Notes: generated by a model not told the origin, from the letters alone. Counted from the stretch's first letter, positions 24,076-34,345 are shown. The stretch: 64,000 nt of DNA from Gigantopelta aegis (GCF_016097555.1 NC_054702.1:108677727-108741726); one strand, 5' to 3'. Numbers and translations: made by a program.

Positions 24076-24119
24076 TTAGTTTGTGTGATTAAAAAGGCGA
24101 AGGCTGGTATGATTCTAAC

Positions 24120-24260
24120 CCTAATCAGGTCAAGTAATATGATTTAACATTCAGAATAAGCTGTTGTAGCACACGCCTGTCATGGGCGCAGGTGTCCGCT
24201 CTTGTCGGCTCCTCCGTCCAGGACAGAAAAGGGTGAGGGTGGGAGAGGGGGTCGCCCAAG
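24120..24260. repeat. R1 repeat, 5'-part fragment
   Basis: Matches about 27655-27790: AAGCTGTTGTAGCACACGCC, CATGGGCGCAGGTG, CCAGGACAG, then GGTGGGAGAG. An isolated piece of the R1 family. Confidence 0.6.
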
Positions 24261-24714
24261 GTGGCATGTGCTAGAGATCGGAAGGTGGCGAGGGTGGTGG
24301 TTTTGGTGCTATTCTGTTTGTAAATATCCCATGGGATTATAGTTTTCACTTAGTTGGTTGAATGCTAGCTCGTTGCTGGAATCTTGTCTTCGTAGAGGCT
24401 GTGATTTGACTCTTCTAGTCCTTAGAAGGACCGTTGGGGGGCCGTTTTAAGCGCGTCCGGAGAAGGCACTGTAGATTGATGGGAGACACCTTATGAGATT
24501 GCCGTAGTGCTGTTTTAGTGAATACGTACTACCAAAATATTTACGACTGCTTCGAGTTACAAGTCTCCCTGCTGTTTAAAATTTGAGTAAGTACACGAAA
24601 TTCATATAAGTGTCCAATTTCAAAATAATTCTAACCCATAACCACCTAATAAAGGTACTTATGATCTGTTTTATTTTTATAGAGTACTCTCAAATTATTT
24701 TTTGTCAGAAAGCG

Positions 24715-24908
24715 GCCATTTCTCGTTCCAATCAGTGCATCACGGCTGGTATATCAAAGGCCGTGGTATGTGCTATTCTGTCTGTGGGGTGGTGTATATA
24801 AAACATCCCTTGCTACTAATGAAAAAATGTAGCAGGATTCCGCTCTTAGACTATATATCAAAACATTACCACATTATCAAATGTTTGACCTCCAATAGTC
24901 GTGTCATT
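24715..24908 (+). mobile_element. tRNA-derived SINE, core plus tail beta, head missing
   Basis: Core (AGTGCATCACGGCTGGTATA, AAGGCCGTGGTATGTGCTAT) and the beta tail (CAAATGTTTGACCTCCAATA) are present. It is 5'-truncated. Confidence 0.8.
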
Positions 24909-24988
24909 ACCCACCCCCCCCCAAAAAAAAAAAAAACCCAACAACAACTGAGACCATAATGTTAGTGTAGCCGTTTTACAGGTTCGTC

Positions 24989-25216
24989 GGTCTCGGTGGT
25001 GTAGTGGTTATCGCACTTACGGCTGATAGGTACTGGGTTCGCATCCCGGTATCTGCTCCTACCCAGAACCAGTTTTAACGACTCGGTGGGTAGGTGTAAG
25101 GCCACTACACCGACTTCTCTCTCACTAACCACTAAGAACTAACCACTAAGTCGTGCACAGACAACGCAGATAACTGAGGCGTGTGCACAGGACAGCGTGC
25201 TTGAATCTTAATTGCG
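24989..25216 (+). mobile_element. tRNA-derived SINE, head III family
   Basis: A tRNA-like head (GGTCTCGGTGGTGTAGTGGT, then GGGTTCGCATCCCGG as B box) is followed by a body with CACTACACCGACTTCTCTCT and ACTAACCACTAAG, and a tail CAGCGTGCTTGAATCTTAAT. The same tail ends the head IV element at 60270-60450. A related copy lies at 62436-62620. Confidence 0.8.
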
Positions 25217-25333
25217 TTAAAGTACGAAAATAAGTATGAATGAATGAACTGAATGTTATGTTCAAAACCTTTTGCTGTTCGCCCGTCTGTTCATGTGTCC
25301 GTCCGTGTCCGTTCTTTTGATTATGTTGAAACA

Positions 25334-25640
25334 GGGGCGGGACGTAGCCCAGTGGTAAAGCGCTCGCCTGATGCGCGGTCGGCCTATGATCGATCCCCAT
25401 CGGTGCGCCCATTGGGCTATTTCTCATTCCAGCCAGTGCACCACGACTGGTATAGCACAAACCGTGGTATGTGCTATCTTGTCTGTGGAATAGTGCATAT
25501 AAAAGATCCCTTGCTACTAATGGAAAATTGTAGCAGGTTTTCTCTCTAAACTAAACTAAATTACCAAATGTTTGACATCCAATAGCCGATGATTAATAAA
25601 TCAATGTGCTCTAGTGGTGTTGTTAAACAAAACAAATTTT
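25334..25640 (+). mobile_element. tRNA-derived SINE, full length (head I, tail beta)
   Basis: Head GGGGCGGGACGTAGCCCAGT with A- and B-box-like segments, core CCAGTGCACCACGACTGG, then the beta tail ending GTTGTTAAACAAAACAAA. One of the most complete copies in the window. Confidence 0.9.
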
Positions 25641-25740
25641 ATATTGAGAAATGACCTCCAAAGATGTACTGTAAAATATTTTGAAAGCTCTGACAAAACA
25701 GAAAGTGAGAAATTTGTTTTAAACATCTTTCTTCGGTTTA

Positions 25741-25790
<50 letters not shown>
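25741..25790. repeat. (TA)n microsatellite
   Basis: About 25 TA units, abutting the left end of a Tc1-like element. Confidence 0.95.
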
Positions 25791-25792
<2 letters not shown>

Positions 25793-27310
25793 TACTCAAA
25801 ATTTGCTAAGGATCATACCATTTTTGTAGGATAAAATTATTCAATGACCCCATATTGAAATATATCTATTTACACTAAATGGGTAAGCCCACTAGGGCCT
25901 CAATCACACGCTTGAGTGATCACCATGCGCCTTTGAGGTCACGGTATGCACGTGCAATTTGACAACCTCTGTACTGGCTTGCTGAGACAGCGTCGTCGTA
26001 CACATGTTATTAAAAGGTTAGCATCAGTTTCGAGAACATTTTTACCGCATTTGAGGTCCTCAATGCCTCCTCAACGTTGACCACCGAAGAATTGGCCAGG
26101 GCCATGGGCATGCTGGAATTTGGGTCTTCACAACGTAGGGTTGCCAACGTCTTTGGTGTGAGCCAAAGTGTGATAAGCAGATCATGGAATCGCTTCCAGA
26201 CGTATGGCTCAGCTACCCAACGCCACGAGAGGACCGCGCCAAGAGAGGACCGATTTCTTGTGGTGCAGGCCAGACGTCATCCCTTCGTGAATGCGACTAC
26301 TCTACGAAATGAGTTGAGGAATGCTGTTGGCGTTAACATGTCCACGCAAACAGTTCATAATCGTCTTCGGCAGAGTGGTCTTCGGTCTAGGAGAGCATGC
26401 ATTCGCATTCCCTTGACCCAACTTCATAAACAGGCGCATCTGGACTGGGCACAAGATCACGTCAACTTCATTGATAACGATTGGGATCCTGTACTCTTCA
26501 CCAATGAGTCAAGGTATTGTCTTGACTTTACAGATCGACGTGCTCGAGTGTGGAGAAGACGTGGAGAGCGATTTCAAGATGCTAACATTTCCGAACATGA
26601 CCACTATGGCTCCATCATGGTGTGGAGGTATCAGCAGAGGTGGAAGAACAGACCTGCACATCGTGATGAGAGGCATGATGACCGGCGTACGCTACAGGGA
26701 TGAGATCCTGGACGTCTACGTCAGACAGTACACTGGCGTAATCGGACCTCAGTTCATCCTCATGGACGACAACGCTCGACCTCATTGTGTCAGGGTGGTT
26801 GAGGACTACTTCCAGCAGTATGAAATGGCTAGCACGCTCACCTGATCTGAACCCGATCGAGAATGTTTGGAACATGCTATAGGTGGCGATTTCGCGACGT
26901 CCGGTCCAACCAACAACTCTCGTGGAACTGGAAAATGCCCTGACTGAAGAGTGGAACAATCTTGAGATGGCAGCCATCCAGAGACTCATTGGAAGCATGA
27001 GACGCCGTTGCCAGGCTGTGAGTGCATCACGTGGGTCACACACAAGCTACTGACAGTTGTTGCTGCTTGTAATTGAACTGTTTGGGACATTTTCATGACT
27101 TGGAGTAACATTCTGAAACCTCCATTTTTGGGTGTCTGCTTCTTTGATGACAGAACGCGTGTTACCTATTGTTCAAATTTGGTATACAGCAATGAAATTC
27201 AGGAAATAAACATGTCCTCGAATACATGCCATTTTTAGTTTTTGTGTGATACCAATGCCGAAAAATATAATACAACCCTAAATAGTGATCCCTAGCAAAT
27301 TTTTAGTAGT
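25791..27310 (+). mobile_element. Tc1-like DNA transposon, decayed
   Basis: Inverted ends of about 25 bp: left ACTACTCAAAATTTGCTAAG at 25791, right ending CAAATTTTTAGTAGT at 27310, with about two mismatches. The 1.5-kb length and single transposase frame are typical of Tc1 elements. It sits next to a TA microsatellite, a natural target. The transposase is broken. Confidence 0.85.
26077..27053 (+). pseudogene. Tc1-like transposase, inactive
   Basis: A DD34E-type transposase spread over three frames. The helix-turn-helix VANVFGVSQSVISRSWNRF lies near the N-terminus. The first catalytic block reads FTNESRYCL, so the expected Asp is Asn. The second block LMDDNARPH lies in the next frame, reached after a shift near 26630. 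The last block SPDLNPIENVW is in a third frame after a shift near 26825 and is followed by a TAG at about 26878. The C-terminal Tc1 signature (GSMRRRCQAV) precedes the final stop near 27053. With frameshifts, a stop and a lost catalytic residue, it cannot be active. Confidence 0.9.
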
Positions 27311-27479
27311 TTATATATAGTTGCCTCCCTAGTGGCATGTTATCTTGCGACGCAGCTTATCACACATCCACGCACATTTAATAATAGTACTGTTTCTGCA
27401 TTACGCAACTGTTGACCAGTTATTATTATATAATATTGCATCAAAACCAAAAGTTCACAGTTTCACAATGAGAGAAACT

Positions 27480-29340
27480 AATTGGATTATACACGAGGGG
27501 GGAGACCAAAGCCGGTGGCTAATCTTCTACTCCAGCGTCCCCACAGACAAGACCTAAATCTAAACCGGCTCCATCGCCGGGGGCGGTTTACTTCGGTAGC
27601 ACCCCTACCTTCACCACTACCATCACCAATGATGGAAGGTCATTTCAGGTGATAGGGTTTTACGTGCCAATTCAGAGCAAGCTGTTGTAGCGCACGCCTG
27701 GCATGGGCATAGGTGCCAGCCTTGACCGGCTCCTTTTATCTCCAGGACAGGAAAAAGGTTGGGGTGGGTGGGAGAGAGGAGCTAGGGAGTGTACTAGGGA
27801 GCACCAGTAGCCCAACCGGAGTCGGTAGCGGACGGGGGAATGATGGAAGTAGAAGAACAACGCATCATTGTTGAATTCAGTCAATACTGACCTTTCACCT
27901 GCAGTTGTTGTAAAAGACCCACGCTATGCTAAACGGAGAAAGAACACCGCTCCAGCAGAAGCCCCGGTGACACCATCCGGGGGCGACAAGTGGACGATCG
28001 CGTGCCACAAGCTTCGTCGCACATATCAGAAATGCGCCAGAGGCCATGGAAACGCTTTCTTTTTTAATCAACCCAAAGTCGTGGCGTCCATTACCATCCG
28101 GCTATGGCATACTGCTTTATCACCAGAGCAGACGGTAAGAACTATATTCTCACGTGTGAGAGACCACCACAGCAGACGGTAAGAACTATATCGTCACGTG
28201 TGAGAGACCACCACAGCAGACGGTAAGAACTATATCCCCACGTGTGAGAGACCACCACAGCAGACGGTAAGAACTATATCCTGACGTGTGAGAGACCACC
28301 ACAGCAGACGGTAAGAACTATATCCTCACGTGTGACATACCACCACAGCAGACGGTAAGAACTATATCCTCACGTGTGAGAGACCACCACAGCAGACGGT
28401 AAGAACTATATCCTCACGTGTGAGAGACCACCACAGCAGACGGTAAGAACTATATCCTCACGTGTGAGAGACCGCCACAGCAGACGGTAAGAACTATATC
28501 CTGATGTGTGAGAGACCGCCACAGCAGACGGTAAGAACTATATCCTCACGTGTGACATACCGCCACAGCAGACGGTTAGAACTATATCCTCACGTGTGAG
28601 AGACCACCACAGCAGACGGTAACTATATCCTCACGTGTGAGAGACCACCACAGCAGACGGTAAGAACTATATCCTGACGTGTGACATACCACCACAGCAG
28701 ACGGTAAGAACTATATCCTCACGTGTGACATACCACCACAGCAGACGGTAAGAACTATATTTTCACGTGTGAGAGACCACCACAGCAGACGGTAAGAACT
28801 ATATCCTCGCGTGTGAGAGAAGTGGAGCATATCGACAGGCGATCCTTTCAGTCCATCCGACGAATCTTCAAGACTGTGCTAGAAGAAGACTATCTTAGGA
28901 TCACTCAGAACTGCTACGTTAATATCTCCGACTTCTTGCCCAACAACACCAGCCAGCCCCATCACCTCACCGTGATTCCCTTTCCTCCTGTGAGTATGGT
29001 CTTTTCGGACCATTTTGGCTGTAAATATCCGAAACAATTTATTTTTGGCAATCCGTCTAAATTGCTCAAATCACCTTCGTGTCGAGCACTATATATATTT
29101 ATTTATTTTTGCCTTATTCTCAACGTGTACTAAATTTATTCCAAATACCGCCCACCTCACTTATCCTCCTATCCCAGGCTTGGTCACTGGCGAAGTCAGA
29201 GGTTAAGCCCTGGATAGGCGTGCCTGAACCTTCATTGCTTATGGGCACGTAAAAATAGTCCCCAGTCCCAAACGACCTACTTGCCAACCTGCGGTGTACA
29301 AGTGTGTATGTCAAATCCTTATGTAAATCGCTAACCAAGC
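27480..29340 (+). repeat. R1 dispersed repeat, copy A, with ORF remnants
   Basis: A repeat family of unknown class, recognised because it recurs at 43830-45425 (copy B), 3075-3370 and 24120-24260. Coding remnants at 27868-28182 and 28813-28980 read as basic peptides. Copy A has WTIACHKLRRTYQKC where copy B has WQIACDKLPGRYRECV, and both later show an E-D-Y block (VLEEDYLR and LILPEDYPALL). The 3' non-coding part shares TTTGGCA, AAATTGCTCA(A/G)ATCACC and CCAAAT(A/T)CCGCCCACC with copy B. The frame is interrupted by a 44-bp tandem array. I do not recognise the protein; it is probably a transposable element ORF. Confidence 0.6.
28129..28815 (+). repeat. 44-bp minisatellite, about 15.5 copies
   Basis: The unit starts CAGACGGTAAGAACTATATC and continues with CTCACGTGTGAG, a short inverted repeat containing a CACGTG E-box core. 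Starts are spaced 44 bp apart (28129, 28173, and so on), and one unit near 28615 lacks 4 bp. Variants include CACGTGTGACATACC and GATGTGTGAGAG. The array lies inside the R1 coding remnant and corresponds to the GGTACCAATTCCAGTCGAG region of copy B, so it grew from element coding sequence. No unique spacers, hence not a CRISPR. Confidence 0.95.
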
Positions 29341-29424
29341 TATTGTAACCTATAATCAGTTTTGTATGTCGTATATAATTATGTATGTTCTATGGACCAC
29401 TGGTCTGAAATAAAAACATAATTA

Positions 29425-29605
29425 AAAAGTGTATGTCGTATCGATGGATGGATGTATGTATGTATGTAAGGGTACTGTAACCCGTTCCTTACCCTACTTC
29501 CGACTCATCTCCGTGTGTACCGCTCGATATCGGTATCGTACCTAGTGCCGTACCGATACCAGGGTAAATCAGAAATACCGATACCGGAACCAGAAATTTC
29601 AAAAC
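29425..29605. repeat. ATGT/GGAT microsatellite and CGGTAT-rich patch
   Basis: GGATGGATGTATGTATGTAT near 29447-29468, then repeated CGGTATCGGTAT/ATACCGATACC motifs in both orientations at about 29528-29590. Confidence 0.7.
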
Positions 29606-29642
29606 CACCCAGCTTTATACCAAAACTGATTTTCTCATGACC

Positions 29643-30718
29643 TTAGAATACACATAACATGTAACAGACAAGGGAACATGTATCTAATGATTTTAATTTG
29701 CGTTTTACGTTGTAGACTTGTACAAAATGACAAAGTGTGTTGACAACTGCCTGGCACCGCCTGCCCATTGAAGCAACCAGAGTACGGATGACGTCCCGGG
29801 GGATGGTGGCCCACTCTGCCTGCAAGGCTGCTGCCAGCTCGGGCAGGGTCTGGGGCTGTGGTTGTCGCTGTCGGAGGCGTCGGTCCAACTCGTCCCATAG
29901 ATGCTCAATTGGGTTCAAATCCGGTGATATCGATGGCCAAGGAAGGACATTAATGTTGTTGTTCTGTAGGAAAGCCGTTGTGAGACGTGCTGTGTGAGGC
30001 CTGGCGTTGTCATGTTGGAACACTGCGTTGGCGTTGGCCATAACTGGAACGATGTGTGGCCGGAGGATCTGGTCAATGTAGCCCTGTGCATTCAGGTTGC
30101 CCTGCACGTGGACCAGGTCAGTTCTGCCAGTGTGTGAGATGGCTGCCCACACCATGACACTACCCCCGCCGAATCTGTCCACTTCCTGCACGCAGTTTGC
30201 CGCATAACGTTCACCACGACGCCTATACACGCGACATCTTCCATCATGACGTCGGAGCAGAAATCGGGACTCGTCACTGAACCACACCTGTCTCCATCGC
30301 AGTTGAGGCCATTGTCGATGAATCTGGCACCACTGCAGTCGGAGTCGACGGTGTTGTGGTGTTAAGATGACACCTCGAACTGGACGTCTGGCACGAATTC
30401 CTACCTCACGTAGGCGGTTCCGTACGGTCTGGTCGGATATCCTGCGCAAACCTGGTATTGCTGCGGCTGTGGAGGTGGCAGTAGTCAATCGTTCCCGAAG
30501 GTGGCGTACCCGGATGTAGCGGTCCTGCCCGGGGGTAGTGACCCGTGGTCGACCGGATCTAGGGAGGTCACGTGTTGATCCATGTTGCTGGTAACGGTCC
30601 CACAGTCTGGAGATGGTGCTTGGGGACACATGGAATGCCCTGGCAACGCCGTTCTGGATTCGCCTGCGTCTAGTCGGCCGATGGCATTGTTTCTCTGCGG
30701 TTCACTGAGACGTGGCAT
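29643..30718 (-). pseudogene. Tc1-like transposase, nearly intact
   Basis: On the minus strand a 328-residue frame (29643-30629) carries a full DD34E domain set: an SPSTISRLWDRYQ helix-turn-helix, WFSDESRF, GGGSVMVWAAIS, FQHDNARPHTA and SPDLNPIEHLWDELDRR, ending in a short basic tail. The first part of the protein is in another frame: a better start at 30718 gives MPRLSEPQRNNAIGRLDAGE, then the frames change near 30655-30662. So there is a single one-base indel. All three catalytic residues are preserved, which makes this the youngest-looking DNA transposon here. The 5' end of the element is recognisable near 31017-31035 (TTCTTTTTTGAAGAGTATAT, an end often seen in Tc1 elements). I could not find the matching 3' inverted repeat, so the element looks 3'-truncated or diverged. 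Confidence 0.88.
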
Positions 30719-31035
30719 GTCCTGGATTGTCAACTGTCGGCCAGATACAGAGGCCAGGCAAGCGAACACCCTGCACTTTTATACTGTCGGTGTTCATGTT
30801 GCACGTGCAGACGACGCACGTGCAGTGGTGACATGGTTTGCACGTGGCTGCGTTTTTGCGAATATTCACATTTTGGAACTTTATTGTACAGTAGCTGCGT
30901 TTTATCGAATGTAACCGTGGGAATGTGTTTGGGACATGCAATGACCTTATATTCACAAAGCATGAACCGGTAGGAAACATAAAATCGGAGTTATAACCCA
31001 TTTGTACCCTTTTGCGTTTCTTTTTTGAAGAGTAT
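30719..31035 (-). mobile_element. 5' untranslated part and terminus of Tc1-like element
   Basis: Sequence between the transposase start and the terminal motif at 31017-31035. No ORF of its own. It contains two copies of a GCACGTGCA-like motif (about 30800-30825). Confidence 0.55.
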
Positions 31036-31209
31036 ATGTTTCTGGTCTATTAACACCCAACAGCAAAAAGAAGATTAAAAAATCATTTATTTATTCTTTA
31101 CAAATAGTGTCAACATTGTGATATTTACAGACGATATATATGAACAAATGCGTGAACACTCTCTCTCGGATTACAAGCGCGCGCACGCACGCACACAAAG
31201 ACACACAGC

Positions 31210-32523
31210 CTAACATCGTTTTAAGCGACACATCTTACACATTTTCCTGATAATGTGTATGGCATCCCTCCTAAAAGTAGGATTCATAACGCTGTAAATA
31301 ATGGGGTTCACAAACGAATTCAAGTAAAACGATTTCGTACTGAATTCATACACAATGTCAGCCGTCTTACTCATGCCGTGGTAGAAAAACATTCCCATGT
31401 TGTGAAATATATTCACCAATAGATACGGCGTAAACGCTAGAATGGAGGAGATGGTAACGATTGTCATAATGCGAGTGAACCGAGTCGTTGATTTGGTTTT
31501 CTGGCTAGTCTTAACTTTAACTTTGTCCAGTCTCACAGTGGATCTTGCAGACAAACAGGATGACTTACGGTCGGGGTTGTTATTACCTGTAGTGATTTTT
31601 TCATTTCTGTCATTTTCAACACTTGTTTCTCTTTGTACCACCGGCGATGTTGAATCAAGATCAGTTGCACCCATTTCAGATGTGGTGATGTAGGAGATTT
31701 CAGTTATTTCTGAACATTTCTTTGACTCTTTGCCGCTCATCTTAAAAGTGTGAAGACGAAACGACTTTAACTTTTTAGAGCTTTTCTTAGGGGAAATGAC
31801 CTGTTCTCCAATAATAGTTCGTCGTCTTCGCCAAATAACAAAGTAAATTCTGCAGTAGAAGATGACGGACACGCCAAAGCCTATGGCATACGACAATGCC
31901 AGTGCACCTTGAAATAGCATAGTGTATATGGAATCGCGAACCTCGTTTCGAAATGAGCAGTCTTCTCCGTGCACTCCTTCTATAGAAGTTTTCACAGTCT
32001 TCGTACCAGCTAGAAATAGCTGAGGCCAAGTTAAAGACAATGCTAAAGCAGTCATGACAATAGCCAGAGATTTGGCTTGCTGTAGCGAGTACCTTTTGAG
32101 AGGATAGATTATATGAAAATACCTGTCAAATGAAATGCAGATGAGAAGGTTTCCAGAAAGCACTGCCGTAAAGGATTCCAGGAATCGTCCAATCTTACAT
32201 GCAACTGGTGCTGGGTTCATGTAAGGATTTAGCATGTCTTGGATGTCGAAGGGGATGCACAATGCCGTGGTTAGATCCACGACTGCCAGAAGATTCATGA
32301 AAAAACAAGAGATGCGTTTTTTACAGGTCTGTTTGTACACGGAGATGACAACAATGTTCCCGAATATGCCCATCACCATGACAACCAGCAGGGTAACTAC
32401 CACTGGCAGCTGGAACAGCATACGTTCGTAATTCAGCTTCTCGATTAGCTGGCGGTATACAGACGTTTCGTTGTTGTCGTTTGCAGCAGACGTCCAGGGA
32501 AACGAAGAGCTTGTGTTGTCCAT
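31210..32523 (-). CDS. Class A (rhodopsin-like) GPCR 2
   Basis: A complete 437-residue receptor in one coding exon. Landmarks: glycosylation sites N3 and N18; GN with N56 in TM1; D83 in TM2; C109 and C189 for the extracellular disulfide; DRY at 133-135; W166 in TM4; intracellular loop 3 about 232-348, rich in Lys and Ser; TM6 with FTP at 364-366 where its sisters have FLP/YLP; NPIIY at 406-410; a Cys-rich C-terminus (C429, C432, C437). Closest to the receptor at 6492-7820: both share EKLNYERMLFQLPV, CKIGRFLESF and GEDCSFR, whereas loop 3 is almost unrelated. Signalling through G proteins is expected from the DRY and NPxxY motifs; the ligand is unknown. A splice acceptor lies 63 bp before the ATG. 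AATAAA on the minus strand occurs about 120 bp past the stop. Confidence 0.93.
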   Translation of the reverse strand: MDNTSSSFPWTSAANDNNETSVYRQLIEKLNYERMLFQLPVVVTLLVVMVMGIFGNIVVISVYKQTCKKRISCFFMNLLAVVDLTTALCIPFDIQDMLNPYMNPAPVACKIGRFLESFTAVLSGNLLICISFDRYFHIIYPLKRYSLQQAKSLAIVMTALALSLTWPQLFLAGTKTVKTSIEGVHGEDCSFRNEVRDSIYTMLFQGALALSYAIGFGVSVIFYCRIYFVIWRRRRTIIGEQVISPKKSSKKLKSFRLHTFKMSGKESKKCSEITEISYITTSEMGATDLDSTSPVVQRETSVENDRNEKITTGNNNPDRKSSCLSARSTVRLDKVKVKTSQKTKSTTRFTRIMTIVTISSILAFTPYLLVNIFHNMGMFFYHGMSKTADIVYEFSTKSFYLNSFVNPIIYSVMNPTFRRDAIHIIRKMCKMCRLKRC

Positions 32524-32585
32524 GCTGAACTAGAATCTAGGATTGTTGGTGACAGTCACGGGAGCTGGTCTGCTGTATCCTGGAT

Positions 32586-32603
32586 CCTGAATGAGACAAT
32601 AAA
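32586..32603 (-). other. Splice acceptor of GPCR2 5' UTR intron
   Basis: On the minus strand TTATTGTCTCATTCAG ends just before 32586, 63 bp from the ATG. The distance matches the GPCR1 acceptor (61 bp). Confidence 0.6.
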
Positions 32604-32639
32604 TAATATTAGGGCATACATAAATAAGTAAATGGAGCT

Positions 32640-32715
32640 ATGGATGATATGAATGGATGAATGGATGGATAGATAGACAGATGGATCGTATGTATTGTAT
32701 GTATGGATGTATTTT
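32640..32715. repeat. GGAT/GTAT-rich microsatellite
   Basis: Degenerate ATGGATGAATGGATGGATAG followed by GTATGTATTGTATGTATGG. Confidence 0.8.
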
Positions 32716-32757
32716 GGGAATGGTTTGTGAGGATAAACGTATAGTCATTTCAATATA

Positions 32758-32878
32758 GGGGCGGGACATAACGCAATGCTAAAGCGCTCGCTTGATGCGC
32801 TGTCGGTCTGGGATCGATCCCCGTCGGTTCGCCTATTGGGCTATTTCTCGTCCCAGCCAATGCCACGACTGGTAGGAA
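32758..32878 (+). mobile_element. tRNA-derived SINE, head I, 3' truncated
   Basis: Head GGGGCGGGACATAACGCAAT and GGGATCGATCCCCGTCGGTT, then the core breaks off after CCACGACTGGTAGG, where a MITE begins. Confidence 0.8.
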
Positions 32879-33012
32879 AAATATCCGCCCGGTCCCCCCC
32901 CCCCCCAACCCCAAACCCCATCCCCAACACCAACTAATTCTAACCCTAACCCTAACCCTAACCCCTAACCCTAACTAAAAATAATAAAGGGGGGACCGGG
33001 CGGATATTATAC
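32879..33012. mobile_element. MITE with telomere-like interior
   Basis: Inverted ends AATATCCGCCCGGTCCCCCC (left) and GGGGGGACCGGGCGGATATT (right). The interior includes several CCCTAA/CTAACC units at about 32938-32975, like the animal telomere repeat. A related right end (GGCGGATATC) recurs at about 33487, preceded by GTTAGGGTTAGGG-like DNA at about 33432-33455. Non-coding. Confidence 0.7.
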
Positions 33013-33077
33013 CTGAATCGAGGTTTAGTATATACAGTATACGTTTATTAGTTTTAAGCCTTTCGACAATTAGGGGA

Positions 33078-33169
33078 AGGACTTTCTTTTGGCACTGTCA
33101 CTAACCCTAACTATTTATTATAAGTATTTATAATGTTCTTTATACGTGACAGTGCCAAAGGAAAGTCCT
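33078..33169. mobile_element. Palindromic MITE
   Basis: The 24-bp arms (33078-33101 and 33146-33169, one mismatch; core TTGGCACTGTCAC / GTGACAGTGCCAA) enclose a 44-bp AT-rich loop. Non-coding, foldback type. Confidence 0.75.
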
Positions 33170-33558
33170 ACCAATCATTTTAAAGAGATTTTCCAATATT
33201 TTATAGTTCTCTTCTATTACAACAGATAATAATTGCATACGTTTACACACTATTGGTTTGCGCCGGTATCATTTTAAATATACCGTATATTGAATGTAAA
33301 TGCATGTACAGTGGACATTTCAGCAAAATATCAAACTGACAAACGTTACCCTCTATCGATTAACGTTAGGGGTTAGTTTGGGGGTTAGCATCAGTGTTAT
33401 TGTTAACGTTTGGGTTAGAGTTAGTTTTTTTAAGATTAGGGTTAGGGTAGGTTCCCTCTTTATATCAATATAATAGGGGTAACAGGCGGATATCTTTCCG
33501 AATTAAAAAGTCTCAACACACCCACGTACTACTTATACTATATTGTTTTGAGGTATTT

Positions 33559-33715
33559 TACTTAATGCTAAATACAGAAATTTAAATTAAAAAAAAAAAA
33601 AAAACGTACTAAATATATCGTCTTCTGTTCAAGTGGAAAAAATACACAAATGAAAGTAACTAAATAATGTCATTTTTAATATTTAGTTTATGGGGTAACC
33701 AATGATTATAGTTTT
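33559..33715 (-). repeat. Dispersed repeat, inverted match to 20575-20732
   Basis: Reverse copy of the repeat at 20575-20732. It ends within a few bases of the next MITE (33721). Confidence 0.8.
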
Positions 33716-33720
33716 TCCAT

Positions 33721-33906
33721 CTATAGTTCGTCCCATCCTCCTTCAAAAACAGTTTGGTTTGACGTAAGAAGAAAAGTAAAAGTGTTTTGGAAATAACGAA
33801 AAACGCTATTGTTGTGTGCAATTTAGACAACAATCGGCTCAGATTTAAATAACTTGTACTAAATTCCATAGTATGAAAAAAGGCGTTCCATGTGGGAAGG
33901 ACTGTA
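33721..33906. mobile_element. MITE with CTATAGTCC termini (copy 2)
   Basis: Starts CTATAGTTCGTCCCATCC and ends GTGGGAAGGACTGTA. The interior matches 5992-6250 but lacks its poly-G insertion, so this is nearer the original size (about 186 bp). Confidence 0.75.
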
Positions 33907-34020
33907 AATTAACATTCAACTTACCTGACAATATATTGTAAATCGTCGCCAGTTTGTGTAAATTCGTGGGTAATTTTACCATCCACCATCTTCCACTATT
34001 CTCACCGCAATAAGAAATGG

Positions 34021-34125
34021 TTCGTCAATGAAGCGCATCCTAATTGACTGGTAATTGGTGACCAATAAGAAAGTGTTCGTCAATGAAGCGCATCCTAATT
34101 GACTGGTAATTGGTGACCAATAAGC
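34021..34125. repeat. Tandem duplication, 55-bp unit x2
   Basis: TTCGTCAATGAAGCGCATCC begins at 34021 and 34076. The copies are identical across TGACTGGTAATTGGTGACCA. Confidence 0.9.
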
Positions 34126-34284
34126 TGGCTTATGTCATCAGTGAGAAGTTTGATGTTGTCCGAGGAACACGCATTGTCGTCAGCCGGTCCCGGTCACACT
34201 ACAGCTAAAACATTACAGTCCAGCCAGAAATTAACATTTCAGGTTCTACAATCTTTTGTTTGCTGTTGTTGTTTCGTGTTGTTT

Positions 34285-34345
34285 TTGTTGGGGGGGGGGG
34301 GGGGGGGGGGGGGGGGCTATTGTTGTTGTTTTTGGGGGGGAGTAT
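34285..34345. repeat. Poly-G tract and G/T-rich stretch
   Basis: A G run of about 26 at 34291-34316, then TTGTTGTT and a second G run. Translation across it is meaningless. Confidence 0.9.

Noticed and set aside
24989-25060. Possible tRNA gene
   Set aside because: It has A/B-box-like segments but is followed by a SINE body and recurs as a dispersed element; no clean cloverleaf.
27868-28182. Possible host gene of 104 residues
   Set aside because: Its homologue lies in another copy of the same dispersed repeat (44410-44740), so it is better treated as element coding sequence.
28129-28815. Possible CRISPR array
   Set aside because: Units are contiguous 44-bp repeats without unique spacers, and the genome is eukaryotic.
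32938-32975. Possible chromosome end (telomere)
   Set aside because: Only a few CCCTAA units, inside a MITE and flanked by ordinary sequence on both sides.
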